From positions 219,210-251,254 of the forward strand of contig NZ_LSTO01000002.1 of the NCBI RefSeq assembly GCF_002211445.1: a DNA stretch of 32,045 nt, read 5' to 3'. The notes under the pieces were generated by a model. The model ran no database searches, was not told where the DNA came from, and saw only the letters and a program-made list of their open reading frames with translations. The position numbers and the translations under genes are program-made. Below, in pieces: positions 16,068 to 23,794 of this stretch. The DNA is from Noviherbaspirillum denitrificans (GTDB lineage Bacteria; Pseudomonadota; Gammaproteobacteria; Burkholderiales; Burkholderiaceae_D). Position 1 is the stretch's first letter. Each line of letters opens with the position of its first letter.

Positions 16068-16156
16068 AAAAACTGCATCGGAAAGCGGGAAGCGCGGAAA
16101 CTCGCCTTCGGCTCAGACAGTCCGCGCTTCTTTATCCGCTTTCCGCTGCAGTTTTT
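16068..16156. repeat. Long hairpin with conserved loop, left arm
   Basis: Outer stem: 16068-16077 with 16147-16156 (10 bp). Then one T/C mismatch, a middle stem of 16079-16088 with 16136-16145 (10 bp), a 5-nt bulge TTTAT (16131-16135), and an apical stem GAAGCGCGG (16089-16097) with CCGCGCTTC (16122-16130). The loop is 24 nt (16098-16121). The architecture equals that of the hairpin at 16325-16419 read on the minus strand, though the stem sequences differ. Confidence 0.85.
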
Positions 16157-16180
16157 CGGCTGCGCACAGGGGAAAGTGCA

Positions 16181-16220
16181 AAACCCATCCCCACCCTGGC
16201 CCTCCCCTTGAAGGGGAGGG
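16181..16220. repeat. REP-like unit, left inner copy
   Basis: The unit begins AAACCCATCCCCACCC and ends in the palindromic core CCCTCCCCTTGAAGGGGAGG. It matches the right half of the doublet at 8171-8273 and is inverted relative to 16261-16301. Confidence 0.85.
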
Positions 16221-16260
16221 AATCACAGCTGCCTTGGCATAGTCCGGAGAAGCGCTTTGC

Positions 16261-16301
16261 TCCCTCCCCTTCAAGGGGAGGGTTGGGGTGGGGATGGGGT
16301 T
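16261..16301. repeat. REP-like unit, right inner copy
   Basis: The palindromic core CCCTCCCCTTCAAGGGGAGG is followed by a G-rich tail ending GGGGATGGGGTT. In this pair the cores face inward and the tails outward, the reverse of the doublet at 8171-8273. Confidence 0.85.
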
Positions 16302-16324
16302 AAAGAAGTTCCCCTGTGCCGACG

Positions 16325-16419
16325 CCAAAAGAGCGGGCGGAAAATCGGAAAAAGAAGGGCAGACTGTCTGAGCCGAAGGCGAGTTTCTGCCCTTCCCGAT
16401 TTTGCGCCCGCTCTTTTGG
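16325..16419. repeat. Long hairpin with conserved loop, right arm
   Basis: The outer stem of 15 bp pairs 16325-16339 with 16405-16419. After a G/G mismatch come a middle stem of 8 bp (16341-16348 with 16396-16403), a 5-nt bulge AAAAA (16349-16353), and an apical stem GAAGGGCAG (16354-16362) with CTGCCCTTC (16387-16395). The loop is 24 nt (16363-16386), and 23 of these bases are the exact reverse complement of the left-arm loop. Confidence 0.85.
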
Positions 16420-16460
16420 GAACCCCGAAGGGGCGGCGGAACCGGGGTCGCTTTCTTTTG

Positions 16461-16492
16461 ATTACTTTTCTTGGCGAGACAAGAAAAGTGAT
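16461..16492. repeat. 13-bp hairpin, right arm
   Basis: ATTACTTTTCTTG pairs with CAAGAAAAGTGAT around the loop GCGAGA, with one wobble pair. Position and size match the left-arm hairpin at 15993-16024 while several stem bases differ. Confidence 0.8.
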
Positions 16493-16564
16493 TGGCCCGC
16501 CGGGGCCAGTCCCGGCTAGTCTCCACGGAGACCCAACCGAATCGGGTCACCGAAGAAAACCCGC

Positions 16565-18613
16565 TTACTCCTCCACCTCCACCTTATGCTCACTCACCAT
16601 CCTCTGCTGAGTAGCCGGCGGCACAATATCGTAATGACTGAACTCCACGGTATAACTCCCCCGACCCGCCGTAGTCGAGTTAAGCCGTGACTGATAGCTG
16701 TTCAGCTCCGACAGCGGCACCTGCCCCGACACCACCACCACCGAAGCCTGCACCGTCTGCATCCCGTTGATCTGCCCGCGCCGCGAAGAGAGGTCTCCGG
16801 TGATGTCGCCCATGCATTCCTCGGGTGTGACAATCTCGATGTTGACGATCGGCTCCAGCACCATCGGCCGCGCCTTCATCACCGCGTCGATGAAGGCCTT
16901 CCGTCCGGCCGTGGCAAACGCGACTTCCTTCGAGTCGACGGGATGGCTCTTGCCGTCGTACACGATCACCTTCACGTCCTGCATCGGGAAGCCCGCCAGC
17001 GGCCCGGCGTCGAGCACCTGGCGGATGCCTTTTTCCACCGCCGGAATGAACTGCCCGGGAATCGTGCCGCCCTTGACCTCATCGACGAATTCGAACCCAG
17101 AACCGCGCGGCAGCGTCTCGACGCGGAGGAATACTTCGCCGAACTGGCCGGCGCCGCCGGTCTGCTTCTTGTGCCGGTGATGGCCCTCGGCGCGGCCGGC
17201 GACCGTCTCGCGATAGGCGATCTTCGGCGGATGCGTCGCGACGTCGATCTTGTACACCTCCATCATGCGTTCCAGAGCGGAACGCAGGTGCAGTTCACCC
17301 AGGCCGAGCAGCACGGTTTCATTGGTGCTCGCATTGTGTTCGACCTTCAGGCAGGGATCTTCCGCCGTCAGCTTCTGCAGGATTTCCCACATGCGCTGCT
17401 CATCGCCGCGCTTCTTGGGCTCGATGGCAAGGCCGAAGATTGGCGTCGGGAAGACGGAGGGGCGCAAGTGGATGTGGTCGTCTTCGGCCGCATCATGCAG
17501 CACGGCGTCGTACACCATGTCCTCGATCTTCGCGACCGCGCAGATATCACCCGGGACTGCCTGCTGCACTTCCACCTGCTCCTTCCCCTGCAGCATGTAC
17601 AGGTGCGTCACCTTGAACGGCTTCCGGCCGTCACCGATGTAGAGCAAGCCGTCGCGCTTCACCGTTCCCTGGTGGATGCGGAAGACGGCGATCTTGCCGA
17701 TGAAGGGATCGACCGCGATCTTGAACACATGCGCCAGCACATGCTGCGACGGATCGGGCACGGAACGGATTTCCTTCTTCCTGTCGGGCGCGCTGTCGTC
17801 GTCGCGGTAGAACAGCGGCGGATTGCCTTCCGTGGGATTCGGCATCAGCTTGACGAAGACGTCGAGCAATTCCTTGATGCCGGCGCCGTTCTTGGCCGAG
17901 ACGAAACAGATGGGCACGAGATGGCCTTCGCGCAAGGCCTGCTCGAAGGGCGCATGCAATTGCTCCGGTTCGATTTCGCCCTGTTCGAGGTAAAGCGACA
18001 TCAGGTCGGCATCCACTTCGACCACCTGGTCGACCAGCGCGCGGTGCGCGGCCTCTATAGATGAAAAATCCGACTCGCCGGCCGGATTGAAGAAGCAATC
18101 GACGACTTGCGTGCCGCCTGCCGCAGGCAGGTTGATGGGGAGGCACTCCTTGCCGAAGGTCTCCTGGATGCGCGTGACCAGCGCCGGCAGGTCGGTATGC
18201 TCGGCATCGATCTTGTTGACGACGATCATGCGGCACATGTTGCGCTGCTTCGCCCAATCCATCATGCGGCTGGTAATCATCTCGATGCCGTTCTGCGCAT
18301 TGATGACGACCGCCGCCGTTTCCACCGCGGAGAGGGCGCTGATCGCCTGGCCGATGAAGTCCGGATAGCCGGGCGTGTCGAGCAGGTGGACGCAGGTGTC
18401 GCGATGGTCGATGTGGATGACTGCGGAGTTGAGCGAGTGCTGGTACTTGCGTTCCAGCGGGTCATAGTCGCAGGTGGTGGTGCCGCGTTCGAGGCTGCCA
18501 GGCGTGCCGATCATGCCCGCCCCGTGCAGGAGCGCTTCGGCCAGGCTGGTCTTGCCGCTGGAGGTGTGCCCGACGAGGGCAATGGTACGGATGGCTTCGG
18601 TACTGTATGGCAT
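16565..18613 (-). CDS. Elongation factor G-like translational GTPase (EF-G2 type)
   Basis: A 682-residue five-domain GTPase of the EF-G family. G1 is GHTSSGKT (15-22), G3 is DTPGYPDF (79-86), G4 is NKID (133-136) and G5 is SAKNG. Domain IV and V segments such as GGAGQFGEVFLRVE and GQINGMQTV are present. The switch II histidine of canonical EF-G (DTPGHVDF) is Tyr83 here, and the protein is shorter than typical EF-G, as in the EF-G2 group of Thermus and mycobacterial FusA2. It is thus a paralog of unclear role and not the housekeeping fusA. The ribosome binding site is AAAGGA. The last 50 or so codons shift to G- and T-ending codons next to the large inverted repeat. Confidence 0.92.
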   Translation of the reverse strand: MPYSTEAIRTIALVGHTSSGKTSLAEALLHGAGMIGTPGSLERGTTTCDYDPLERKYQHSLNSAVIHIDHRDTCVHLLDTPGYPDFIGQAISALSAVETAAVVINAQNGIEMITSRMMDWAKQRNMCRMIVVNKIDAEHTDLPALVTRIQETFGKECLPINLPAAGGTQVVDCFFNPAGESDFSSIEAAHRALVDQVVEVDADLMSLYLEQGEIEPEQLHAPFEQALREGHLVPICFVSAKNGAGIKELLDVFVKLMPNPTEGNPPLFYRDDDSAPDRKKEIRSVPDPSQHVLAHVFKIAVDPFIGKIAVFRIHQGTVKRDGLLYIGDGRKPFKVTHLYMLQGKEQVEVQQAVPGDICAVAKIEDMVYDAVLHDAAEDDHIHLRPSVFPTPIFGLAIEPKKRGDEQRMWEILQKLTAEDPCLKVEHNASTNETVLLGLGELHLRSALERMMEVYKIDVATHPPKIAYRETVAGRAEGHHRHKKQTGGAGQFGEVFLRVETLPRGSGFEFVDEVKGGTIPGQFIPAVEKGIRQVLDAGPLAGFPMQDVKVIVYDGKSHPVDSKEVAFATAGRKAFIDAVMKARPMVLEPIVNIEIVTPEECMGDITGDLSSRRGQINGMQTVQASVVVVSGQVPLSELNSYQSRLNSTTAGRGSYTVEFSHYDIVPPATQQRMVSEHKVEVEE

Positions 18614-18696
18614 CGGTCATTCCTTTCCGAAATGCTACTAAACCGCAAAACCCGTTTGCCCTATTATCGTCCTTGGCGGCGCTTACCGCAAACGGA

Positions 18697-19713
18697 TTAC
18701 CATCGCGAAAAATGGTCCTCCGTAACCCCGGCCAAGCGCCGGATTTCCCGCTGCGGCGCATCGGGAGCGGCCTTTACCCAGCCGTGGAAACTGCCGATCG
18801 GCTGCACATAGCGCGACACCGCCACCAGCAGGTTCTTGTCTTCATGGCGCATGCCTTCGGGCTCGAAATGGAGGTCGAGCAATCCGTCTTCAGTGCGGAT
18901 ATGCCACGGCGCCATAGGATCAGCGCGGTCGTAGTCGAAGACGGCGGGGCCGAGCGGCACCAGGCGGCCGTCGATCCACAGCACATTCTCATGGGCGCCG
19001 AAATAACCCGCCTGCAGGTTGAAGCCGATATCCAGGCTGTGCGCCGAGGCCCAGCGCCACTCGGTATCGCGCGCCAGCAGGCCGTTGGAATAATCGACGC
19101 TGGCCACGCCGCCGTTCAGGTCGTAGTTGTCTTGCCTGACCCGCACTTCGCCGCCGAGCAGCATGCCGGGCGACTTCTGCGTGGCATGCACTGAGCCGCC
19201 GTCGATCGGGCCCACTGCCAGCAAGGGCGGCGCGCTGCCAGCATTGAAAGTGGCGTCGATCTCGAAATCGCCGCAGCGCAGTTCCAGCACATGGCTGCGG
19301 CCGCCATCCGCGGCATGGCAGATGATACGCTTGCCGGGGAAGCGGAAATGGCTGGTGCCGTGCGGCGCATGCGGGACATGCGCGGTCAGCCCGGGGATGC
19401 CGTCCTGCGACATGGAGGCGACGATGGCGCGCCGGCGGCGGTCGAAGGCATAGGCGAAGGCGGTATTGGTCCAGCCGACGTCGACGATGGCGATGCCGCA
19501 GAAGATGTGCTCCGTGCTCAGCGCGATGTAATGCCAGCGCTTGTGGTGCAGGCGGCGCCAGAATGCATTGCGCGCATAGGGAGGCCGCAGCGCGGACCAG
19601 TCGATCTGGCCCGCCGTCCCGGCGAAACGGCCGAACTGCGGATAGCCGTCGGCATCCGGCACGCCGAGCGCGGCGGCGGGAGGCAGGACAACCGGAATCG
19701 GCGACAGGTCCAT
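18697..19713 (-). CDS. DUF2804 family protein
   Basis: A 338-residue protein without signal peptide or membrane segment. It matches the DUF2804 family in size and in blocks such as FWRRLHHKRWHYIALSTEH (51-69), CGIAIVDVGWTNTAFAYAFD (72-91) and, near the C-terminus, the Trp/His/Asp-rich WHIRTEDGLLDLHFEPEGMR. The many aromatic residues and predicted beta strands suggest a lipocalin-like beta fold like the family of AttH-type proteins (inference). No enzyme motif is visible. It follows the c-di-GMP gene pair on the same strand, about 75 bp after the GGDEF-EAL gene, and precedes the EF-G-like gene by about 80 bp. Function is unknown. Confidence 0.8.
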   Translation of the reverse strand: MDLSPIPVVLPPAAALGVPDADGYPQFGRFAGTAGQIDWSALRPPYARNAFWRRLHHKRWHYIALSTEHIFCGIAIVDVGWTNTAFAYAFDRRRRAIVASMSQDGIPGLTAHVPHAPHGTSHFRFPGKRIICHAADGGRSHVLELRCGDFEIDATFNAGSAPPLLAVGPIDGGSVHATQKSPGMLLGGEVRVRQDNYDLNGGVASVDYSNGLLARDTEWRWASAHSLDIGFNLQAGYFGAHENVLWIDGRLVPLGPAVFDYDRADPMAPWHIRTEDGLLDLHFEPEGMRHEDKNLLVAVSRYVQPIGSFHGWVKAAPDAPQREIRRLAGVTEDHFSRW

Positions 19714-19789
19714 TGCGGCTTGTATCGGCGGGGAATGGTTGTGAAAACAACCATATTACCCCTGTGCCACAAAGCTGGCTTGCCGCCTG

Positions 19790-22393
19790 TCAAATCGCCA
19801 GTTGGCGGGGGGCTTCCTGCGGTACGTGCATCGTCGCCGACGGGCGGCTGATGTGGTAGCCCTGCGCATAGTCGATGCCCAGCGCGCTGACTGCCTTGAG
19901 GATGTCCGCATCCTCGACGAATTCGGCCACGGTCTTGATCTTCAGCTCCTTGGCCAGCGTCACGATACTCTTGATGAAGGCGAGGTAGGTGTCGTCGTGC
20001 AGCATGTTGCGGATGAATTCGCCCTCGATCTTGATGTAGTCCACCGGGAAGCACTTGATGTACTGGAAGGACGAGTAACCCGAACCGAAGTCGTCGACCG
20101 CGAAGCTGAATCCCTGCACCTTGGCGTCGAGCACGAACTTTTCCAGCAGCGTGAGGTTGCGTACCGTCTCGCGCTCGGTGATCTCGAACACGATGCGCGA
20201 CGGCGCGATGCCGTACTCGCCGGCGATGCGGCTGACATGCGACGCGAACTCGCCGACGATCAGCGCCTTGGGCGACAGGTTCACGAACAGCATGCCCTTG
20301 TAATCCTGCTTGCTGATTTCGGCGAACGCCTTTTCGATCAGCTGGTAATCCATCTTGTGGGCGATGCCCATGTTCTCGGCTTCCTCGATGAAGTCGTTGG
20401 CGGTGACGACTTCATCGTCGAGCTGGATGCGCATGAGCAGCTCGTGGATCACGATCTCGCCGGTGTGCGCATTGCAGATCGGCTGGAAGTAGGGAACGAT
20501 GCGCTGCTGGTCAAGCGCGGCCTGGATCATGATCGCCTTCTCGCCCGCCTTGCGGAAGACTTCGGCCATCTCGTCCTCGCTCGGCATGGCGATCGCGTTC
20601 TTGCCGGCGGCCTTGGCCTTGTACATCATGTTGTCGGCCACCAGGAACAGGTCCTTCGGATTATCGCCGTGCGTCGGGCTCATCGCGATGCCGATCGAGG
20701 TGGTGGCCTTGATGCGGTTGCCGTCCGGCGTGTCGATCCAGAAATGGTCCAGCGACTCGGCGATGCGCTGCGCCACCATGTGCGCCTGCGTCTCGCTGGC
20801 TTCCGGCAGGATGATGCAGAATTCGTCGCCGCCGTAGCGCGCGATCATGTCGCCGTTGCGCACCGACTCGTGCAGCACCTTCGCGAACTCCTGCAGGAAG
20901 GAGTCGCCGAAGTGGTGGCCGAAGCGGTCGTTGATGGTCTTGAAGTTGTCCAGGTCGAGCATCATCACCGCGAAGGTCTGGCTGTGCCGCTTCGAGCGTC
21001 CGATTTCATAGCCCAGCAATTCCCAGAACATGCGCTGGTTGTACAGGTCGGTCAGCGGATCGCGCGTGGCGTAGTGCTCGAGGTCCTTGGTGTACTTGTA
21101 GATCGCCTTGACCGAGCCGACCAGGTTGAGCAGCGTGGTCAGGATGCTGCCGATCACCATGTTGCGGATGTTGTCCTCGGCCATCATCGACTGCACGCCG
21201 ATGCCGACGATGCCGCCGATCTTCGGCGTTTCCAGCAGCAGGGTCTTGGTCTGCACTTCGATGTCGCGCGGGCTCAGCTCGGGCAGGAGGCCTGTCTCGT
21301 CGGCGATGTTGTGCGCGATCGGCAGCAGGCGGGCGCCGTGGAAGAAAGGCGTGTCATCGAGCTGGCGGCGCAGGATCTTTTCGAACAGGCGCTTGGTCTT
21401 TTCCTGCGGGGGATTGCGCCAGAACACTTCGCATTCGTAGGCTTCTTCTTCCACGCGGAAGATGGTCACCAGCGCATACGCGTCGATGATGGGATTGATT
21501 TCCAGCAGCAGGTTCTTGATGAACTCGCGCCAGTCGCGCACGACGTTGGACGTGATGATGAATTTTTCCAGCAGCCGGATCTCGAATTCCAGCACACCCT
21601 TGTCCACCGCGACCCGCTTGATCTTGTCGACCAGCAGGGTCACGTTGTCGAAGGCCTGGTTGAATTCCTCGAAGCCGAAGTCGACCTTGTGCATGTCGAA
21701 GCGGTCGAAGTCCTTGATGGTGCTGAAGGACTCCACCTTGCCGCGGAACAGGTCCATCGAGCGCTTGAGGCGTCGCGCGGCGAAGCTTGTCAGCGCCAGC
21801 GCCGCCAGCAGCACCACGAGTGCAAGCGCGAGGAAAAGCGCGACGTAATAGATACGCACCGTGGACCGCACCGTCTGCAGCTTGTGGGTGACTGCGGTCA
21901 CGCCCAGCACCTCGCCGGCCTTTGCGTTGGTGTGGCAGCGCAGGCATTCCGCGTCGGCCAGCACCGGCTGCGCGTACGCGACGTGGGTCCCGGTTCTCAC
22001 GGTTACCGGGGTGCCGCTGGCCATGGCCTGGCGCGCGTGCTCGGGTAGCTCCTGTTGCAACCGGCCGTAACGCGCTTCGACACCCTGCGTACGGTAGACA
22101 TCGATGCTGTCGACCGTGGAAGAAAAGGTCGTGGTGCTCGCGGCGATGACCTCCTCCAGCTGTTGGCGGCTGATGCCGCTACGTAATGCGCCGACGATCG
22201 TATCGATGTTCTGGCGGGCGATTTCGCCCGAGGATTCCAGGTTGCGTTCTTCCAGCAGTTTTTCGTAGAGCAGCGAAGACGCCAGGGTGGCGCCGAGGAA
22301 CACCACTGCGGCGACGCCGACCGTCGCGCTGAACACGAATCCACGCAAGGTCGTCAGCATGCGGGCGACGATACTGGTCATAAATTTATCCAT
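19790..22393 (-). CDS. Membrane GGDEF-EAL protein with periplasmic c-type haem motif
   Basis: An 867-residue c-di-GMP enzyme. Order: TM1 (about 18-43), periplasmic sensor (44-180) with CLRCH at 150-154 in a Tll0287/DUF3365-like context, TM2 (181-204), a linker and GAF-like region (about 270-430), GGDEF and EAL. GGDEF is intact at 521-525 with an inhibitory I-site RNGD (512-515). The EAL motif reads ELL (651-653), but the other catalytic residues are present: FVNLSP (703-708), EITERE, DD767-768 and the Lys of YIKIE. Both activities are therefore possible. The CxxCH should bind haem covalently in the periplasm, making it a redox or gas sensor (inference). The start overlaps the diguanylate cyclase gene by 8 bp, with AGGAG upstream. 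Confidence 0.92.
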   Translation of the reverse strand: MDKFMTSIVARMLTTLRGFVFSATVGVAAVVFLGATLASSLLYEKLLEERNLESSGEIARQNIDTIVGALRSGISRQQLEEVIAASTTTFSSTVDSIDVYRTQGVEARYGRLQQELPEHARQAMASGTPVTVRTGTHVAYAQPVLADAECLRCHTNAKAGEVLGVTAVTHKLQTVRSTVRIYYVALFLALALVVLLAALALTSFAARRLKRSMDLFRGKVESFSTIKDFDRFDMHKVDFGFEEFNQAFDNVTLLVDKIKRVAVDKGVLEFEIRLLEKFIITSNVVRDWREFIKNLLLEINPIIDAYALVTIFRVEEEAYECEVFWRNPPQEKTKRLFEKILRRQLDDTPFFHGARLLPIAHNIADETGLLPELSPRDIEVQTKTLLLETPKIGGIVGIGVQSMMAEDNIRNMVIGSILTTLLNLVGSVKAIYKYTKDLEHYATRDPLTDLYNQRMFWELLGYEIGRSKRHSQTFAVMMLDLDNFKTINDRFGHHFGDSFLQEFAKVLHESVRNGDMIARYGGDEFCIILPEASETQAHMVAQRIAESLDHFWIDTPDGNRIKATTSIGIAMSPTHGDNPKDLFLVADNMMYKAKAAGKNAIAMPSEDEMAEVFRKAGEKAIMIQAALDQQRIVPYFQPICNAHTGEIVIHELLMRIQLDDEVVTANDFIEEAENMGIAHKMDYQLIEKAFAEISKQDYKGMLFVNLSPKALIVGEFASHVSRIAGEYGIAPSRIVFEITERETVRNLTLLEKFVLDAKVQGFSFAVDDFGSGYSSFQYIKCFPVDYIKIEGEFIRNMLHDDTYLAFIKSIVTLAKELKIKTVAEFVEDADILKAVSALGIDYAQGYHISRPSATMHVPQEAPRQLAI

Positions 22394-23570
22394 TGACCAC
22401 TGCTCCTTGCGGCAGCGGCGGCGTGCAACCGACGACGCGGTTCCTGCCGCCCATCTTGGCCTCGTACATGCGCTGGTCGGCAATCTCCACCAGCTCGTGC
22501 CAGGTACTGGCGCTGTCCGCGAGACGCTCGGCGATACCGATGCTGGCGGTCACCGGGCTACCGTCCGGGCGCAGGCCCAGACCGATCTTCAACAGGCGCG
22601 CGACTGCGCTGGCAGCGGTCTGCCCGTTGGCGCCCGGCAGCACGATCACGAATTCCTCACCGCCCCAGCGCAGCAGGATGTCGCCGGAGCGCAGGTTGCC
22701 GCGCAGGGTTTCCGCCGCCTTGCGCAGCACGCGGTCGCCGGCGTCATGGCCGTGGGTGTCGTTGATCTTCTTGAAGTGGTCGAGGTCGAGGAAAACGACC
22801 GACAGCGGCGCCCCGCTGCGCGAAGCGATATGGAACTGGATGTCCAGCAGCTCCTCGCCGCTGGTCCGCGAGAAGCAGCCAGTCAGGCCGTCGTGAGTGG
22901 CCTGGCGCACCAGCGACATCATGAAACTCAGCTGGCTCATGCCGGCGAGCGCAGCGACGGTCGCGATCAGGAACAGCAGCCAGAACGCGCCCAGGTGCGA
23001 ACTCCAGTTCAGCATGTCGAGCTGCAGCAGCGCCACCAGCGCCTCGGCGGCGAGGACCGGCATCGCGAACAGCGCGCTTTCCACCGCGGTCAGCGGGAAC
23101 ACGCTCAGGCCGGCCACCATCACGAAGGGCAGGAATGCATAGCCGGCGGCGATGGCGGCAGCGGGGCCGGCCATGTCGAAATGCGACAGCAGCGGGTGCG
23201 AATACATGAAGAACAGCGTCGGGATGCTGAACATGTAGGCCAGCGCACGGTAGGCGTCGCGCATGCGGATCGACTTGCGGAAAGAAACCGCCAGCACGCC
23301 GAAGGCGATGGTGGTCACGATGCGGCCAACGACCAGCAGGATGGTCACCGGCCAGCTGAAGACCAGCAGGTCGATCACGATCCAGAGCGGGGTCAGGATG
23401 GCGAACAGGCCGGCGATCATGCGTATGCGCGAGATGATCATTTCAGCGCGGCGCCGCGCCAGCAGCGACGCATGGCCGCGGGGCAGGATGAGTTCGCGCA
23501 GCATGTCGCGCGGCATCGCGGCGAATACGGTGCGGCTGAGGAAATTTTGAAGCTGGGAAAATCTGAGCAC
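22386..23570 (-). CDS. Membrane-bound diguanylate cyclase (GGDEF)
   Basis: This makes c-di-GMP from two GTP. The 394-residue product has an N-terminal block of about six membrane helices (roughly residues 50-215) acting as sensor, then a GGDEF domain. The catalytic motif is GGEEF in LLRWGGEEFVIVLPG, preceded by an I-site RSGD, so product inhibition is expected. There is no EAL domain. The GTG start at 23570 is chosen because AGGAAA lies just upstream; an upstream in-frame TTG at 23591 and an internal ATG are alternatives. It overlaps the haem-motif GGDEF-EAL gene, so the two are translated together and probably act on the same local c-di-GMP pool (inference). Confidence 0.92.
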   Translation of the reverse strand: MLRFSQLQNFLSRTVFAAMPRDMLRELILPRGHASLLARRRAEMIISRIRMIAGLFAILTPLWIVIDLLVFSWPVTILLVVGRIVTTIAFGVLAVSFRKSIRMRDAYRALAYMFSIPTLFFMYSHPLLSHFDMAGPAAAIAAGYAFLPFVMVAGLSVFPLTAVESALFAMPVLAAEALVALLQLDMLNWSSHLGAFWLLFLIATVAALAGMSQLSFMMSLVRQATHDGLTGCFSRTSGEELLDIQFHIASRSGAPLSVVFLDLDHFKKINDTHGHDAGDRVLRKAAETLRGNLRSGDILLRWGGEEFVIVLPGANGQTAASAVARLLKIGLGLRPDGSPVTASIGIAERLADSASTWHELVEIADQRMYEAKMGGRNRVVGCTPPLPQGAVVNG

Positions 23571-23582
23571 GCTGTTTCCTAC

Positions 23583-23603
23583 GCATTCCAACCGGCGGAA
23601 TGC
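23583..23603 (-). other. Inverted repeat just upstream of the diguanylate cyclase start
   Basis: GCATTCC (23583-23589) and GGAATGC (23597-23603) are perfect 7-bp arms with a 7-bp spacer, about 13 bp upstream of the GTG start and immediately before its Shine-Dalgarno. In RNA this is a hairpin next to the ribosome site; in DNA it could be an operator. The role is unknown. Confidence 0.35.
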
Positions 23604-23794
23604 TTTGCCGGGGACGCAGTCAAGTCAGGAGCGGCGTCGCGCGTGCTGGCGCCGTGAAGGCTGTGCTAACCCCGATGTTGAACCCTCTTCGGTTGCGAGC
23701 AATGTACTCCTGGTGGCGTGGAAATTAATTGCTTTGAATCAAAATTTCCAGAAATAAATTGTTGCGTCGCCAATCATTTTGTGGCTAGTAATTG

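Larger units (their letters stand above)
15926..16559. repeat. 634-bp composite inverted repeat between two convergent genes
   Basis: This is the only long gene-free stretch. The ends match as a perfect 16-bp inverted pair, TTTTCTTCGGTGACCC (15926-15941) with 16544-16559. A 23-bp perfect pair follows at 15970-15992 and 16493-16515. Further in come paired hairpins (15993-16024 with 16461-16492), paired CCCCTTCGGGG segments (16051-16061, 16423-16433), a 23-bp perfect pair in hairpin loops (16099-16121, 16363-16385) and an inner pair of REP-like units (16181-16220, 16261-16301). The axis is near 16242. Open frames of 122 and 145 codons cross it on opposite strands, but they translate the repeat and are not accepted as genes. 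It may act as a bidirectional transcription barrier (inference). Confidence 0.9.

Noticed and set aside
15993-16492. The palindromic region as an integron attC array or phage attachment site
   Set aside because: There is no integrase gene, no attC-type R and L core boxes, and the elements are symmetric about one centre and not tandem cassettes.
19802-22048. A 748-codon plus-strand frame opposite the GGDEF-EAL gene
   Set aside because: It is a shadow of a gene with intact catalytic motifs. The translation is rich in Asp, Glu, His, Arg and Val in the manner of reversed GC-rich codons.
23719-23750. Inverted arms TGGAAATT and AATTTCCA after the response regulator as an intrinsic terminator
   Set aside because: The stem is AT-rich with a 16-nt loop and there is no GC-rich stem followed by a T-run. 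It may be part of an AT-rich promoter region, but no clear -35/-10 pair could be assigned.
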